NCBI GenBank assembly: GCA_044508625.1
Contig: JBIQHJ010000013.1
Coordinates: 1 to 64,000 of the forward strand
Reading direction: 5' to 3'
DNA from: Castellaniella sp044508625
GTDB lineage: Bacteria; Pseudomonadota; Gammaproteobacteria; Burkholderiales; Burkholderiaceae_B
DNA length: 64,000 nucleotides
Notes under the pieces: generated by a model
What the model saw: the letters and a program-made list of their open reading frames with translations, nothing else
What the model was told of the DNA's origin: nothing
Databases searched by the model: none
Program-made: the position numbers and the translations under genes
Shown: piece after piece, positions 11,644 to 20,797 of the stretch
Layout: every line of letters begins with the position of its first letter
How positions within the stretch are numbered: the stretch's first letter is position 1

Positions 11644-12726
11644 TTAATGCGATTCGGACAGGATTTGAGCGAGCGCGCTGCACAGGCGCGCACATTCCGC
11701 GGGAGTGCCGACGGTGATCCGCAGGAACTGCTCGATCCGGGGCGCCTTGAAGTGGCGCACCAGGATGGCCCGCTCGCGCAGGGCCCGCTGGATCGCGGCG
11801 GCATCGTGCGCCGGATGGCGCGCAAACACGAAATTCGCCAGCGACGGCAGGACCTCGAAGCCCAGCGCGCGCAGGTCGCCGGCCAGGGTCTCGCGCGCGT
11901 CCATCACCGCCCGGCGGGTCTGGTCGAAATGCGCCTCGTCCTCGATGGCGGCCTGCGCCCCCGCGAGCGCCAGGCGGTCCATGGGATAGGAATTGAAGCT
12001 GTCCTTGATGCGCGAGAGCGCCTCGATGACCGGGACGTGCGCCAGGGCGTAGCCCACCCGCAGGCCCGCGAGGGACCGGGACTTGGACAGGGTATGGATG
12101 ACCACGATGTTGTCGTGGCGATCCAGGAGCGCCGCGGCGGACTCGGCGCCGAAGTCCACGTAGGCCTCGTCCACCACCACGGCCGTGTCGGGGCGCGCCC
12201 GCGCGATGGCGGCGATCGCCTCCAGGGGCAGCGCGCTGCCGGTCGGGGCATTGGGATTGGCGAAGATGATGCCGGCCGGCTCGACCTCCATCGGCCCGGT
12301 GTAGTCCTCGGCCCGGATGGCGAATCCGTCGTCCAGGGGCACGAGCCGGTGGGGCACCTGGTAGAGCCGGCAGTACGTCCGGTAGAAACTGTAGGTGATG
12401 TCGGGCATCAGCAGGGGACGGCCCGCGCGCAGGAACAGCGCGTTGAACACGTGCGCGAGGATCTCGTCCGAGCCGTTGCCGAGGAACACCTGGCCGGCAT
12501 CCAGCCCATGGCGCCGCGCGATCGCCTGGCGCAGGGCGAGCGCGCGGTAGTCGGGGTACAGGCGCAGATCGTCCCCCACCGCGGCCCGCATGGCCTCGAG
12601 CGCCCGGGGCGAGGGCCCGTAGGGGTTCTCGTTGGTGTTGAGCTTGAGCAGGTCGGGCATGCGCGCCTGCTCGCCCGGCACGTAGGGCACCAGTTCGGCG
12701 ACGTGGTCGCTCCAGAGCTTGCTCAC
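11644..12726 (-). CDS. hisC: Histidinol-phosphate aminotransferase
   Basis: PLP-dependent transamination of imidazole-acetol phosphate in histidine synthesis. 360 residues of the fold-type I HisC family: substrate loop LNTNENPYGPSP, NPNAPTG, and the PLP lysine K215 in THTLSKSRSLAGLR-like context (TLSKSRSLAGLR). ATG at 12726 follows the der stop with one base between, so it is probably co-transcribed with der. A second histidine gene besides hisZ in this block. Confidence 0.95.
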   Translation of the reverse strand: MSKLWSDHVAELVPYVPGEQARMPDLLKLNTNENPYGPSPRALEAMRAAVGDDLRLYPDYRALALRQAIARRHGLDAGQVFLGNGSDEILAHVFNALFLRAGRPLLMPDITYSFYRTYCRLYQVPHRLVPLDDGFAIRAEDYTGPMEVEPAGIIFANPNAPTGSALPLEAIAAIARARPDTAVVVDEAYVDFGAESAAALLDRHDNIVVIHTLSKSRSLAGLRVGYALAHVPVIEALSRIKDSFNSYPMDRLALAGAQAAIEDEAHFDQTRRAVMDARETLAGDLRALGFEVLPSLANFVFARHPAHDAAAIQRALRERAILVRHFKAPRIEQFLRITVGTPAECARLCSALAQILSESH

Positions 12727-12727
12727 C

Positions 12728-14104
12728 TCATTCGTCCTTCAGGTAGGGGTTGCGGGAAGACTTGAACTCGATGGAGAGCGGCGTGCCGGCGAGCTTGAAC
12801 GCGTCGCGGAACTGCCCCTCCAGGTAGCGCCGGTACGAGTCGGGCACGGCGTCCAGGGCGTTGCCGTGGATGATGATGCGCGGCGGGTTCTGGCCGCCCT
12901 GGTGGGCGTAGCGCATCTTGGGGCGGAAGATCCCCTTGCGCGGCGGCGGCTGCTGCTCGACGGCCGCGCGCAGCACCCGCGTGAGCCGGGGCGTGGAGAG
13001 CTTGGCGAACGCGGCGGCATGGGCGGCGTCGACGGCCCGCATCAGGGGCCCCAGGCCGCGCCCCTCGAGCGCCGAGAGGTTCAGCACCTGGGCGAAGGAC
13101 AGGAAGCGCAGCTTGCGCTCGTACTCGCGCCGGATCCATTCGCGCCGCTCGGCGTCGATGGCGTCCCATTTGTTGAGCCCCACCACCAGCGCGCGGCCGG
13201 CCTCGACCGCGAAGCCCGCGATGTGGGCGTCCTGGTCGGAAATGCCCTCCTGGGCATCCAGCAGCAGCAGGACCACGTTGGCCGCCTCGATGGCCTGCAG
13301 GGTCTTGATGACGGAGAATTTTTCGACGGTCTCGAACACCTTGCCGCGGCGGCGCAGGCCCGCGGTGTCGATCAGGGTGTAGCGGCGCCCCCCGCGCTCG
13401 AACTCGATCTCGATGGCGTCTCGCGTCGTGCCCGGCAGGTCGTAGGCGATGACGCGCTCCTCGCCGACCAGGGCGTTGATGAGGGTGGACTTGCCGACAT
13501 TGGGGCGCCCGGCGATGGCAAGCTTGATGCGATGGCCGGCCTCGTCCGGCGCGGCCTGCGCGGCATCGGTCTCGGCGGGCGGCGCGGGCCGCGCCGCGAG
13601 CACGGGCGCGAGGGCCCGCTCGACCAGCTCGGCCACGCCGTCGCCATGGGCGGCCGAGATCGGCAGCGGCTCGCCCAGGCCGAGTTCGTAGAACTGCGCC
13701 ATGCCGGCGTGGTCGCGCATGCCCTCGGCCTTGTTGACGGCGAGCACCACGCGCTGGCCCGACTTGCGCAGCAGGCGGGCGATCTCGTGGTCGTGCGCGT
13801 TGAGACCCTCGCGGGCGTCCACGAGGAACACCACGACGTCGGCCTCGGCGATGGCCTGCTCGGTCTGCCGGGCCATCTCGACCAGGATGCCGCGGGTAGC
13901 CACGGGCTCGAAGCCGCCGGTGTCGACGACGATGAAGGGATGGTCGCCCACCCTGCCCTCGCCGTAATGGCGATCGCGCGTCAGCCCCGAGATATTGGCC
14001 ACCAGGGCCGCGCGCGAGCGCGTCAGGCGGTTGAACAGCGTGGACTTGCCGACGTTCGTGCGGCCCACCAGGGCGACGACGGGCTTGAAGATCGTCTCAG
14101 TCAC
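12728..14104 (-). CDS. der: Ribosome biogenesis GTPase Der (EngA)
   Basis: Essential double GTPase for 50S assembly. 458 residues: first G domain (GRTNVGKST near residue 14; NKAE), acidic/Ala linker, second G domain (GRPNVGKST; NKWD) and a C-terminal KH-like domain ending in IEFKSSRNPY. ATG at 14104 overlaps the 3' end of bamB by 8 bp, as is typical of the bamB-der pair. Confidence 0.97.
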   Translation of the reverse strand: MTETIFKPVVALVGRTNVGKSTLFNRLTRSRAALVANISGLTRDRHYGEGRVGDHPFIVVDTGGFEPVATRGILVEMARQTEQAIAEADVVVFLVDAREGLNAHDHEIARLLRKSGQRVVLAVNKAEGMRDHAGMAQFYELGLGEPLPISAAHGDGVAELVERALAPVLAARPAPPAETDAAQAAPDEAGHRIKLAIAGRPNVGKSTLINALVGEERVIAYDLPGTTRDAIEIEFERGGRRYTLIDTAGLRRRGKVFETVEKFSVIKTLQAIEAANVVLLLLDAQEGISDQDAHIAGFAVEAGRALVVGLNKWDAIDAERREWIRREYERKLRFLSFAQVLNLSALEGRGLGPLMRAVDAAHAAAFAKLSTPRLTRVLRAAVEQQPPPRKGIFRPKMRYAHQGGQNPPRIIIHGNALDAVPDSYRRYLEGQFRDAFKLAGTPLSIEFKSSRNPYLKDE

Positions 14105-15251
14105 GCACGCCCACCAGCATCACGCTGCCCCCGCCGGTCTGCACGACCGCGCCCTGGCCGGTCGCCTGCGGCGCCGAGGTGACGGGCCCCCCGCCGACTT
14201 GCAGGCGGGCCATCAGGTGGCCGTCGGCGCGCGACAGGAAATGCAGGTAGCCCTCGTAGTCGCCCAGGACGATGGCCGGGCCGACGACGGCCGGCGCGCT
14301 CAGGCGGCGATTCAGCAGGGCGGATTGCTTCCAGGCCTCGGCGCCGCCCTGGACCTCGAGCGCGGTCACCACGTCGCGGTCGCCCGGGACGTAGATGCGC
14401 TGGCCGTCGCTGGCCATGCCGGTGGAGGTGGAGATCTTGCGGTCCCACAGCAGCCGTCCGCCCTGCGAGACGTCGAAGCACGCGACCCTGCCCTGGTAGC
14501 TCGCGCCGCACAGCAGCGGGCCCAGCGACAGGGGCGCGCCCACCACGTCGCTGATGCGCTCGAGGTCGGAGGCGCCGCGCGAGACCGACACCGAGCCCTC
14601 CCAGCGCACCACGCCGGAGGCCGCGTCGATGACCATCAGGCGCCCGCTGGGCATGCCGGTGATGAGGACGTTCTGCACCATCAGCATGCGCATGCTGGTG
14701 CGCAGCGCCAGGGCCGGGCCGGGACGCTGCACCTCCCAGCGCAGCTTGCCGGTGGCCGCGTCGAAGGCCTGCACGCGATAGTCGGTGCTGCGCACCACGA
14801 CCACGCCGTTGCCGACGGCCGGGGGAATGTTGACCGCGCTCGCGGCCTGCGCGCGCCAGCGCTCGGCGCCCCGCGAAGCATCCAGGGCGATGACCTCGCC
14901 CGCCTCGCTGACCACCGCCACGGTCTGGCCGTCGCTGCCGGCGCCGGCGCTGAGCTTGCCGAGGCCGGCCTGCCAATGCACGCCGCCGGTGGAGAGCGCG
15001 AGCGCGGCCACCCCGCCCGAGGGCGTCGCCGCGTACACGGTGTCGCCGACCACCTGCGGCGCAAAGCCGTAGCCCCCGCCGCTGCCGATGGAGGCGCTCC
15101 AGCGGACGGCGACGGCCAGGTCGGGCGCGTATTCCGTGAGCGGCGCCGGGTCATAGCGCGCATCGCTTTGCGAGAACAGGCCGCAGCCCGACAGGACCGC
15201 CAGGCCGAGGCCGAGGGCGGCGATGCGAAACAGACGAGCGGGTGTGCGCAT
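14097..15251 (-). CDS. bamB: Outer membrane assembly lipoprotein BamB
   Basis: Lipoprotein subunit of the BAM complex that inserts beta-barrels into the outer membrane. 384 residues: signal peptide with lipobox LSGC (lipidated Cys23), then PQQ-type beta-propeller repeats (for example SGGVAALALSTGGVHW, VIALDASRGAERWR, GKLRWEV). ATG at 15251 (MRTPARLFRIAAL) is fixed by the signal peptide; the open frame further upstream is spurious. Between yfgM-like and der, as in most proteobacteria. Confidence 0.95.
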   Translation of the reverse strand: MRTPARLFRIAALGLGLAVLSGCGLFSQSDARYDPAPLTEYAPDLAVAVRWSASIGSGGGYGFAPQVVGDTVYAATPSGGVAALALSTGGVHWQAGLGKLSAGAGSDGQTVAVVSEAGEVIALDASRGAERWRAQAASAVNIPPAVGNGVVVVRSTDYRVQAFDAATGKLRWEVQRPGPALALRTSMRMLMVQNVLITGMPSGRLMVIDAASGVVRWEGSVSVSRGASDLERISDVVGAPLSLGPLLCGASYQGRVACFDVSQGGRLLWDRKISTSTGMASDGQRIYVPGDRDVVTALEVQGGAEAWKQSALLNRRLSAPAVVGPAIVLGDYEGYLHFLSRADGHLMARLQVGGGPVTSAPQATGQGAVVQTGGGSVMLVGVRD

Positions 15252-15256
15252 GGGGG

Positions 15257-15895
15257 TCAGGCTCCGTTCAGGGCGTCGATCTTCAACTGCACGATCTGGG
15301 TGGCGGGATCGGCGCCGAAGGCGCCGACCGCGGCGCGCCAGGCCTCGAGCGCCTCGGCGGTCTTGCCCTGCGCGGCCAGGATGTCGCCGCGCCGGTCGGC
15401 GTACAGGGCGGCGAAGCCCGCCGGCGCCTCGCCCTGGAGCTGCGCCAGGGCCTCGTCGTATTTCTTTTCCTGCAGCAGCACGCCGGCCAGGCGCAGGCGC
15501 GCGATCGGCGCCAGGGCGGGCGCGGTGGAGCCGGTGGCCAGCCACTGTAGCTGCTCGCGCGCGCCCTCGAGGTCGCCGCGCCGCTCGAGCGCCCAGGCGG
15601 CCACCAGGACGCCCCGGGCGGCATAGCCCGAGCTCGCGTACTCGCCGCGCAGCGTGGCGCTCGCGGCCTTGATGCGCGCCACCGCGTCATCGCCGTTCTG
15701 GCCCGCGGCGGACTCGAGCGCCTCGAAATAGCCCATGGCCTGGCCGGCCTGGTGCCCCTGGTACCACTGCCAGCCGCGCCAGCCCGCGAAGCTGGCGACC
15801 ACGGCGAGCAGCAGCGCCATGCTGATCGTGCCGTAGCGGTCCCACCACGCCTTGAGCGCGTCCAGTTTTTCCTGTTCCTCGAGATCGTATGCCAT
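15257..15895 (-). CDS. YfgM-like tetratricopeptide membrane protein (SecYEG/BamB-associated)
   Basis: Homologue of YfgM, an inner-membrane protein with a periplasmic TPR domain linked to the Sec translocon and periplasmic chaperones. 212 residues: short cytoplasmic N-terminus (MAYDLEEQEKLDALKAWWDR), one membrane segment (about residues 25-43), then TPR-like helices. Start at ATG 15895 chosen by family. Sits between hisS and bamB with 5-bp gaps, an operon-like packing. Confidence 0.9.
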   Translation of the reverse strand: MAYDLEEQEKLDALKAWWDRYGTISMALLLAVVASFAGWRGWQWYQGHQAGQAMGYFEALESAAGQNGDDAVARIKAASATLRGEYASSGYAARGVLVAAWALERRGDLEGAREQLQWLATGSTAPALAPIARLRLAGVLLQEKKYDEALAQLQGEAPAGFAALYADRRGDILAAQGKTAEALEAWRAAVGAFGADPATQIVQLKIDALNGA

Positions 15896-15900
15896 GCCTT

Positions 15901-17184
15901 TCAAATCCTCGATTGCAATTCGGCGGCCAGCCGGTCGAAGGGGATCGACTCCTGCTGCCCGCCTTCGGGCGCGGCCTGGCGCAGCCATTTGACCGTCGCG
16001 CGGCCGCTGGCCAGCTCGTCGCCGCCGACGATGACCGCCACGGCCGCACCGCTGGCGTCGGCGCGGCGAAATTGTGATTTAAACCCACTCGAACCCGCGT
16101 GGACAAGTACCCGCAGCCCGGCATCGCGCAAGGCCTCGGCCAGGAGCGCCGCGCGGCGCTGGCCATCCTCGCCCTGGTGCGCCACGTAGACCTGGCATTC
16201 GGCCGGATGCGCGTGCTCGTCCTTGAGCGACCACAGGTCGAGCAGGCGTTCCATGCCGATGGCAAAGCCCACGGCCGGCGCGGGCTTGCCGCCCAGCAGC
16301 TCGATCAGGCCGTCGTAGCGGCCGCCGCCGCACACCGTCCCTTGGGCGCCCAGGCGGTCGGTCACCCATTCGAACACGGTCAGGTTGTAGTAATCCAGCC
16401 CGCGCACCAGGCGCGGATTGAGCGTGTGGGGGATGCCGGCGTCGTCGAGGCGCGCGCACAGGCCGCGGTAATGGGCCAGGGACTCCGCGCCGAGGAAATC
16501 GAACAGGCGCGGCGCGCTGTCGGCCATGTCCTGCATCGCCGGGTTCTTGGTGTCGAGCACGCGCAGCGGATTGGTGTGCATGCGCCGGCGCGCCTCCTCG
16601 TCGAGCACGTCGACGTGGCGCTGCAGGTGCTCGACCAGGGCGGCCCGATGGGCCGCGCGCTCGGGCGCCTGGCCCAGGGAATTGATCTCGAGGCGGATGT
16701 CGGTGAGCCCCAGCAGCCGCCACAGGCGCGCGAGCATGACGATGAGCTCGGCGTCCACGTCGGGGCCGGGGAAGCCCAGCGCCTCGACGTCGATCTGGTG
16801 GAACTGGCGATAGCGGCCGCGCTGGGGGCGCTCATGGCGGAACACCGGCCCCATGGCGTAGACGCGGCGCGGCCGCTCGTAGAGGAAATTGTGCTCGATG
16901 ACGGCGCGCACCATGCCCGCGGTGAACTCGGGGCGCATGGTCAGGCGCTCGTCGTTGAGCGGATCGACGAAGGAATACATTTCCTTTTCGACGATGTCGG
17001 TGACCTCGCCGATGCCGCGCGCGAACAGGCGCGTGTGCTCGAGCACGGGCGTGCGCAGGTTCTGGTAGCCGTAGCCGGCCAGCCACTCGCGCACGATGTC
17101 CTCGAGCGCCTCCCACTGGGCGCTCTCGGGCGGCAGCGCGTCCTTCATGCCCGTCAGGGCACGGACTTTCTTGAAATCGGACAT
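15901..17184 (-). CDS. hisS: Histidine--tRNA ligase
   Basis: Class II aminoacyl-tRNA synthetase. 427 residues: motif 1 region, motif 2 (GPVFRHERPQRGRYRQFHQ), histidine motifs (LVRGLDYYNLTVFEW; GGRYDGLIELLGG), motif 3 (VGFAIGMERLL) and the anticodon-binding domain. ATG at 17184 (MSDFKKVRALTGMKD) by family. Between ispG and yfgM with 5-bp spacers. Confidence 0.97.
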   Translation of the reverse strand: MSDFKKVRALTGMKDALPPESAQWEALEDIVREWLAGYGYQNLRTPVLEHTRLFARGIGEVTDIVEKEMYSFVDPLNDERLTMRPEFTAGMVRAVIEHNFLYERPRRVYAMGPVFRHERPQRGRYRQFHQIDVEALGFPGPDVDAELIVMLARLWRLLGLTDIRLEINSLGQAPERAAHRAALVEHLQRHVDVLDEEARRRMHTNPLRVLDTKNPAMQDMADSAPRLFDFLGAESLAHYRGLCARLDDAGIPHTLNPRLVRGLDYYNLTVFEWVTDRLGAQGTVCGGGRYDGLIELLGGKPAPAVGFAIGMERLLDLWSLKDEHAHPAECQVYVAHQGEDGQRRAALLAEALRDAGLRVLVHAGSSGFKSQFRRADASGAAVAVIVGGDELASGRATVKWLRQAAPEGGQQESIPFDRLAAELQSRI

Positions 17185-17189
17185 GCGGA

Positions 17190-18497
17190 TCAATCCAGAT
17201 GGCGCGCCACGACGCCCGGGCGGCGCGCGGGCTGCCCGCCCGCCTCCCGACCGAAGCGCCGGGCGACGTAATTTTCCACGATCGCCTTGAATTCCTCGGC
17301 GATGGTATCCCCCTTGAGGGTCACCGTGCGCTCGCCGTCGACGTAGACCGGCGCGGCCGGCACCTCGCCGGTGCCCGGCAGGCTGATGCCGATGTCGGCA
17401 TGGCGGCTCTCGCCCGGGCCGTTGACCACGCAGCCCATGACGGCCACGTGCAGGTTTTCGACGCCGGGGTAGCGGGTCTTCCAGAGGGGCATCTGGTCGC
17501 GCAGGAATCCCTGGATGCTGGCCGCGAGCTCCTGGAACACGGTGCTGCTGGTGCGCCCGCATCCCGGGCACGCCACCACCATGGGCGTGAAGGCCCGCAG
17601 GCCCATGGTCTGGAGGATTTCCTGGGCGACGACGACCTCGCGGGCGCGGTCCCCGCCCGGCTCGGGCGTGAGCGAGATGCGGATGGTGTCGCCGATCCCG
17701 CGCTGCAGCAGGACGGCCAGGGCCGCCGTCGACGCGACGATGCCCTTGCTGCCCATGCCCGCCTCGGTCAGGCCCAGATGCAAGGGATAGTCGCAGCGCG
17801 CCGACAGGTCGGAATAGACGGCGATCAGGTCCTGCACGTGGCTGACCTTGCAGGACAGGATGATGGCGTCGCCCGGCAGGCCGAGCTCCTCGGCGCGGCG
17901 CGCGTTGCTGATGGCCGAGACGACCAGGGCCTCGCGCATCACGGCGTTGGCCGCCAGGGGCCGCGGTCGGGCGGCGTTCTCGTCCATCATCCGCGCGAGC
18001 AATTCATGGTCGAGGCTGCCCCAGTTGACGCCGATCCGGATCGGCTTGCCATGGCGGCAGGCGACCTCGATCATCTGCGCGAAATTGTCGTCGCGACGCT
18101 TGCCGCCGCCCATGTTGCCGGGATTGATGCGGTACTTGGACAGGGCCTGCGCGCAATCGGGGAACTGGGTGAGGAGCTTGTGCCCGTTGTAGTGGAAGTC
18201 GCCCACCAGCGGAACGGACACTCCCATGCGGTCCAGGGCGTTGCGCAGGTCCGCCACCCGGGCCGCGGCCTCGGGCGTATTGACCGTCACGCGCACGATC
18301 TCGGAACCGGCGCGCGCCAGGTGCGCGACCTGGCGCGCGGTGGCGTCCGGGTCGGCCGTGTCGGTGTTGGTCATGGACTGGACCACGACGGGGGCGCCGC
18401 CGCCGACCTGCACGGCATGGTCGCCCCAGCGCACGACGACCGCGCGCGTCGGGCGGCGCGGCGCGGCGGAAGGCTCGTCCGGTAGAGGGGAATTCAT
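17190..18497 (-). CDS. ispG: 4-hydroxy-3-methylbut-2-enyl-diphosphate synthase IspG
   Basis: [4Fe-4S] enzyme of the MEP isoprenoid pathway that converts MEcPP to HMBPP. 435 residues: N-terminal TIM-barrel (VQSMTNTDTADPDATARQV) and C-terminal ferredoxin-like part with the cluster cysteines (CPGCGR and VMGCVVNGPGES). ATG at 18497 overlaps the stop of the RodZ-like gene as ATGA, so the two are translationally coupled. Confidence 0.96.
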   Translation of the reverse strand: MNSPLPDEPSAAPRRPTRAVVVRWGDHAVQVGGGAPVVVQSMTNTDTADPDATARQVAHLARAGSEIVRVTVNTPEAAARVADLRNALDRMGVSVPLVGDFHYNGHKLLTQFPDCAQALSKYRINPGNMGGGKRRDDNFAQMIEVACRHGKPIRIGVNWGSLDHELLARMMDENAARPRPLAANAVMREALVVSAISNARRAEELGLPGDAIILSCKVSHVQDLIAVYSDLSARCDYPLHLGLTEAGMGSKGIVASTAALAVLLQRGIGDTIRISLTPEPGGDRAREVVVAQEILQTMGLRAFTPMVVACPGCGRTSSTVFQELAASIQGFLRDQMPLWKTRYPGVENLHVAVMGCVVNGPGESRHADIGISLPGTGEVPAAPVYVDGERTVTLKGDTIAEEFKAIVENYVARRFGREAGGQPARRPGVVARHLD

Positions 18498-19000
18498 GGC
18501 TTGAGGGCCTTCAACCATTCGAAAATCAGCCATTCGTCGGGCACCCAGCCCCGATTGACGGCATACAGGCCGGCCACGCACAGCAGCACGAGGATCAGCA
18601 GCAGCCAGGTCCAGGTGCGGTGGGCCGGCTCGCCCTTGGTGGGCAGGTCGGAGCTGCGCAGGGTCTGGGCCGGGCCCAGCGAGGCGACCGTGGGGCGCGG
18701 CCGGGTCGGGCCCACCTCGTCGTCGAGCAGGCGCAGCATGGCCTCGACGTCGGCGTCGAGGAAGCGCGCGTAGTTGCGCACCAGCCCCCGCAGCGGCACC
18801 CCCTCGGGCAGGCGGCCCCATTCGCCGGTCTCGAGATAGCCGAGCTGCACGGCCGAGTACTTGATCCGCGCCGAGACCTCCGCAAGGGTGAACCCGCGGG
18901 CCTCGCGCATGCGCCTGAGGGCCTCGCCGATGGCCAGCGGCGCATCGTCCCCGGGGACCGGATCCTCCCGCACATCGGGCTGCATCGGGACTTGGTTCAT
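18494..19000 (-). CDS. Short RodZ-like helix-turn-helix membrane protein
   Basis: 168 residues: an Xre-type HTH of the RodZ class (AIGEALRRMREARGFTLAEV, then IKYSAVQLGYLETGEWGRLPEG, residues about 23-75), a polar linker and a single membrane helix (WLLLILVLLCVAGLYAVN). E. coli RodZ (about 337 aa) continues with a large periplasmic domain; only about 20 residues follow the membrane helix here. The HTH of RodZ binds MreB, so a cell-shape role is plausible but not shown. ATGA overlaps with rlmN upstream and ispG downstream indicate one operon. Confidence 0.85.
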   Translation of the reverse strand: MNQVPMQPDVREDPVPGDDAPLAIGEALRRMREARGFTLAEVSARIKYSAVQLGYLETGEWGRLPEGVPLRGLVRNYARFLDADVEAMLRLLDDEVGPTRPRPTVASLGPAQTLRSSDLPTKGEPAHRTWTWLLLILVLLCVAGLYAVNRGWVPDEWLIFEWLKALKP

Positions 19001-20148
19001 CCATGCTCCTTTTTTCTGATGACGATGCGCGCCCGGTCGGGCAGGCGCTCGTCGATGCGCGTGCGGTCGCGAACCTCGCCGGCGAGCTGCCCGCAGGCCG
19101 CGTCGATGTCGTCGCCGCGCGTCTTGCGCACGGTCACGACCAGGCCGGCATCCGCCAGACGCTGGGAAAACAGGCGGATCCTGGCCGCCGGCGAGCGCCG
19201 CAACCCGGACTGCGGGAAGGGATTGAAAGGAATCAGATTGAACTTGCAGCGCACCTGCCGCGCGATGCCGATCAGCTCGCGCGCATGCTCGTCCGAATCG
19301 TTGACGCCGTCGAGCATAATGTACTCGAAGGTGATGAAATCGCGGGGGGCGTGCTCGAGGTAGCGGTTGCAGGCCGCCAGCAGCTCGGACAGGGGATGCT
19401 TGCGGTTGAGCGGCACCAGGCGGTCGCGCAGCTCGTCGTTGGGCGCATGCAGGGACACCGCCAGCGCCACCGGGCAGTCGCGCGCCAGGCGGTCGATCAT
19501 GGGGACCACGCCCGAGGTCGACACCGTGACGCGGCGCCGCGACAGGCCGTAGGCATGGTCGTCGAGCATCAGGCGCAGCGCCCCCAGCACCTGGTCGTAG
19601 TTCAGCAGGGGCTCGCCCATGCCCATCATGACGACGTTGCTGACGGCGCGCGTGGCCTCGTCCGCCCCGCCCTCGAGGCGGGCCGCCGCCGGATCATCGC
19701 GCAGGGCGCGGTTGGCGTGCCAGAGCTGGCCGATGATCTCGGCCGTGGTGAGGTTGCGGCTGAAGCCCTGGTAGCCGGTCGAGCAGAACGGACAGGCGAC
19801 GGTGCATCCGGCCTGGCTCGAGATGCACAGGGTGCCGCGGTCGTCCTCGGGGATGAAGACGGTCTCGATGGCATTGCCCTGCCCCATGTCGAACAGCCAT
19901 TTGCGGGTGCCGTCGGCCGAGCGCTTTTCCAGGTTGACCGCCGGCCCGCCGATCGTGCAATGGGCCTCGAGGCGCGCGCGGAAATCGCGGGCCAGGTCGG
20001 TCATCGCCTCGAAGCGGTCCTCGCCGCGCTGGTGGATCCAGCGCGAGAGCTGGCGCGCGCGGAAGGGCTTGCCGCCCCATTGGGCGACCAGGCTGGAGAG
20101 GGCTTGGGGATCGAGCCCCAGAAGGTTGACGGCTTGGACGGCGGACAT
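18997..20148 (-). CDS. rlmN: 23S rRNA (adenine2503-C2)/tRNA methyltransferase RlmN
   Basis: Radical SAM enzyme that methylates A2503 of 23S rRNA and A37 of some tRNAs. 383 residues. The cluster motif is C115-xxx-C119-xx-C122 (GCTVACPFCSTGYQG). Conserved Cys108 precedes it and a catalytic Cys lies near the C-terminus (DIDAACGQL). MMGMGEPLLNYD and SLHAPNDELR are also present. ATG at 20148 (MSAVQAVNLLGLD) is chosen by family over the open N-terminal extension. Confidence 0.96.
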   Translation of the reverse strand: MSAVQAVNLLGLDPQALSSLVAQWGGKPFRARQLSRWIHQRGEDRFEAMTDLARDFRARLEAHCTIGGPAVNLEKRSADGTRKWLFDMGQGNAIETVFIPEDDRGTLCISSQAGCTVACPFCSTGYQGFSRNLTTAEIIGQLWHANRALRDDPAAARLEGGADEATRAVSNVVMMGMGEPLLNYDQVLGALRLMLDDHAYGLSRRRVTVSTSGVVPMIDRLARDCPVALAVSLHAPNDELRDRLVPLNRKHPLSELLAACNRYLEHAPRDFITFEYIMLDGVNDSDEHARELIGIARQVRCKFNLIPFNPFPQSGLRRSPAARIRLFSQRLADAGLVVTVRKTRGDDIDAACGQLAGEVRDRTRIDERLPDRARIVIRKKEHG

Positions 20149-20167
20149 GCGGCGATCCGCGACACGG

Positions 20168-20190
20168 GGGCGCCCGGGGGACGGGCGCCC
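20168..20190 (-). other. GC-rich hairpin between ndk and rlmN
   Basis: GGGCGCCC at 20168-20175 and at 20183-20190 can pair perfectly (8 bp, 7-nt loop). No T-run follows on either strand, so it is more likely an RNA-stability or partial termination hairpin than a classical terminator. Confidence 0.4.
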
Positions 20191-20197
20191 GCCCGCA

Positions 20198-20623
20198 TCA
20201 GCGGCTGTGGATATTGCTCTCGGAGAAGAAGAACGCGATCTCGACGGCGGCGGTCTCGGGCGCGTCCGAGCCATGGACGGCGTTGGCGTCGATGCTCTCG
20301 GCGAAATCGGCGCGGATGGTGCCCGCGGCGGCCTTCTTGGGATCAGTGGCGCCCATCAGGTCGCGGTTTTTCGCGATCGCATCCTCGCCCTCGAGCACCT
20401 GCACGAACACCGGGCCCGAGACCATGAAATCGACCAGGTCCTTGTAGAAGGGGCGCTCTTTGTGGACGGCGTAGAAACGCTCGGCCTCGTCGCGCGAGAG
20501 CTGCTGCAGGCGAGCGGCGACGATCTTGAGGCCGGCCTGCTCGAAGCGGGCGACGATCTGGCCGATCGCGTTCTTGGCGACGGCATCGGGTTTGATGATG
20601 GAAAGGGTACGTTCAATGGCCAT
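20198..20623 (-). CDS. ndk: Nucleoside-diphosphate kinase
   Basis: Balances NTP/dNTP pools by ping-pong phosphotransfer. 141 residues with N-terminal ERTLSIIKPDAV and the phosphohistidine H117 in NAVHGSDAPETA. Full length for the family. First gene of the leftward ndk-rlmN-rodZ-like-ispG-hisS series and divergent from valS. Confidence 0.98.
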   Translation of the reverse strand: MAIERTLSIIKPDAVAKNAIGQIVARFEQAGLKIVAARLQQLSRDEAERFYAVHKERPFYKDLVDFMVSGPVFVQVLEGEDAIAKNRDLMGATDPKKAAAGTIRADFAESIDANAVHGSDAPETAAVEIAFFFSESNIHSR

Positions 20624-20797
20624 GAGGATTCGTAAATGATGGGTGGGACGGCGGGAAAATCGGTTTTCCCAATGAAAACAATCACTTTATTCAAGTTTAT
20701 GTCAACCGCGCATTTTACCATGCCCCACCGCCCTTCCCAGCGCATAAAATGAGCATTTTTGCGTCCACCGCGCCCAGCGCACAGATCCCCCTCCGAC
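20624..20797. promoter_or_regulatory. Divergent ndk/valS promoter region
   Basis: 174-bp AT-richer gap between two start codons. The minus strand holds a perfect TTGACA hexamer (about 20699-20704) towards ndk, without a good -10 at 17 bp. The plus strand has TAAAAT at 20745-20750, a plausible valS -10 about 50 bp before the ATG. Exact promoters are not certain. Confidence 0.4.
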
